Origin: Ectocarpus siliculosus
Lineage: Eukaryota; Sar; Phaeophyceae; Ectocarpales; Ectocarpaceae
Length of the DNA stretch: 59,330 bases
Direction: 5' to 3'
Assembly: GCA_000310025.1 (NCBI GenBank)
Contig: FN649726.1
Location: forward strand, 709,977-769,306
Shown: one piece after another, positions 59,165 to 59,330 of the stretch
Layout of the letters: every line of letters begins with the position of its first letter
Position numbering within the stretch: the first letter of the stretch is position 1
Notes under the pieces: generated by a model
Databases searched by the model: none
What the model was told of the DNA's origin: nothing
The model's input: only the letters and a program-made list of their open reading frames with translations
Translations under genes and position numbers: made by a program

Positions 59165-59330
59165 CTCCGGGGGGGGGGGGGGGGGGGGAACCCTTATTTT
59201 TTGCCTGCCTTACCGGTTAAACCTTTGACCCCCCCCCCCCAAAAAGAAGGAACATTTTTCCCCCGGGACCCATCCCCAATGGCCAATTTTTCCTTCCAAT
59301 TTTGCCAAAGGGGGTTCAAAAAGGCCTTCC
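59165..59330 (-). mobile_element. LINE 3' tail at the window end, base-corrupted
   Basis: On the minus strand this aligns base for base with 34518-34655 (TTTGGCAAA, GGAAGGAA, TTGGCCAT, TTTAACCGGTAAGGCA) and then poly-C. Many bases are replaced so that homopolymer runs form, as expected from poor base calls near a contig edge. Confidence 0.7.

Noticed and set aside
1-59330. CRISPR arrays, operons or ribosome binding sites
   Set aside because: The window is eukaryotic; the repeats seen are microsatellites, minisatellites and transposons without the regular repeat-spacer pattern.

Overview
This window reads as nuclear DNA of a brown alga (Ectocarpus- or kelp-like). The genes are intron-rich with canonical GT-AG junctions and introns of several hundred bases. 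Coding exons are GC-rich and full of CAG/GCC-type trinucleotide runs (poly-Ala, poly-Gln, poly-Gly). A flagellar assembly gene fits an organism with swimming spores or gametes. An ankyrin-repeat protein ends in a Leu/Arg-rich C-terminal block that I remember from brown-algal ankyrin families; that part is memory, not a search.

Three large genes were rebuilt exon by exon, checking reading-frame phase at each junction. (1) A TMEM131-like type I membrane protein on the minus strand (17346 to 278, about 15 exons): signal peptide, long lumenal region of PapD-like domains, one membrane segment and a cytoplasmic tail of about 870 residues. (2) DAW1/ODA16 on the plus strand (18033 to 27868, 11 exons, 417 residues, nearly the same length as the human protein): a WD40 cargo adaptor for importing outer dynein arms into cilia. 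It is head to head with gene 1, with 686 bp between start codons. (3) Miro, the mitochondrial Rho GTPase, on the minus strand (51611 to 35630, at least 20 exons, 767 residues in frame): GTPase, EF-hands, second GTPase, C-terminal membrane anchor.

Between DAW1 and Miro lie an ankyrin-repeat gene with an in-frame TGA (31788-33089, minus) and the 3' end of a non-LTR retrotransposon (LINE, about 33589-34655). From 51.6 kb to the end the window is mainly mobile-element debris: MITEs, a foldback structure, a retropepsin fragment and dispersed repeats.

The most notable structure is a set of retroposons sharing a tRNA-like 3' tail that often runs into poly-C. The LINE and a SINE-like family share this tail. 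In two places, DAW1 exon 5 and TMEM131-like exon 7, the C-rich tail lies directly before an exon and appears to serve as the polypyrimidine tract of its 3' splice site. Other repeat families are a TA-flanked MITE with CCGTAA ends, a second MITE with TGACGTAAGAT-like ends, a third MITE with very long inverted repeats, and a SINE-like element with a (CAA)n tail. A six-fold tandem repeat of a splice donor follows DAW1 exon 10. One 100-N gap is flanked by two versions of the same sequence, and the last 170 bases look like a base-corrupted LINE tail.
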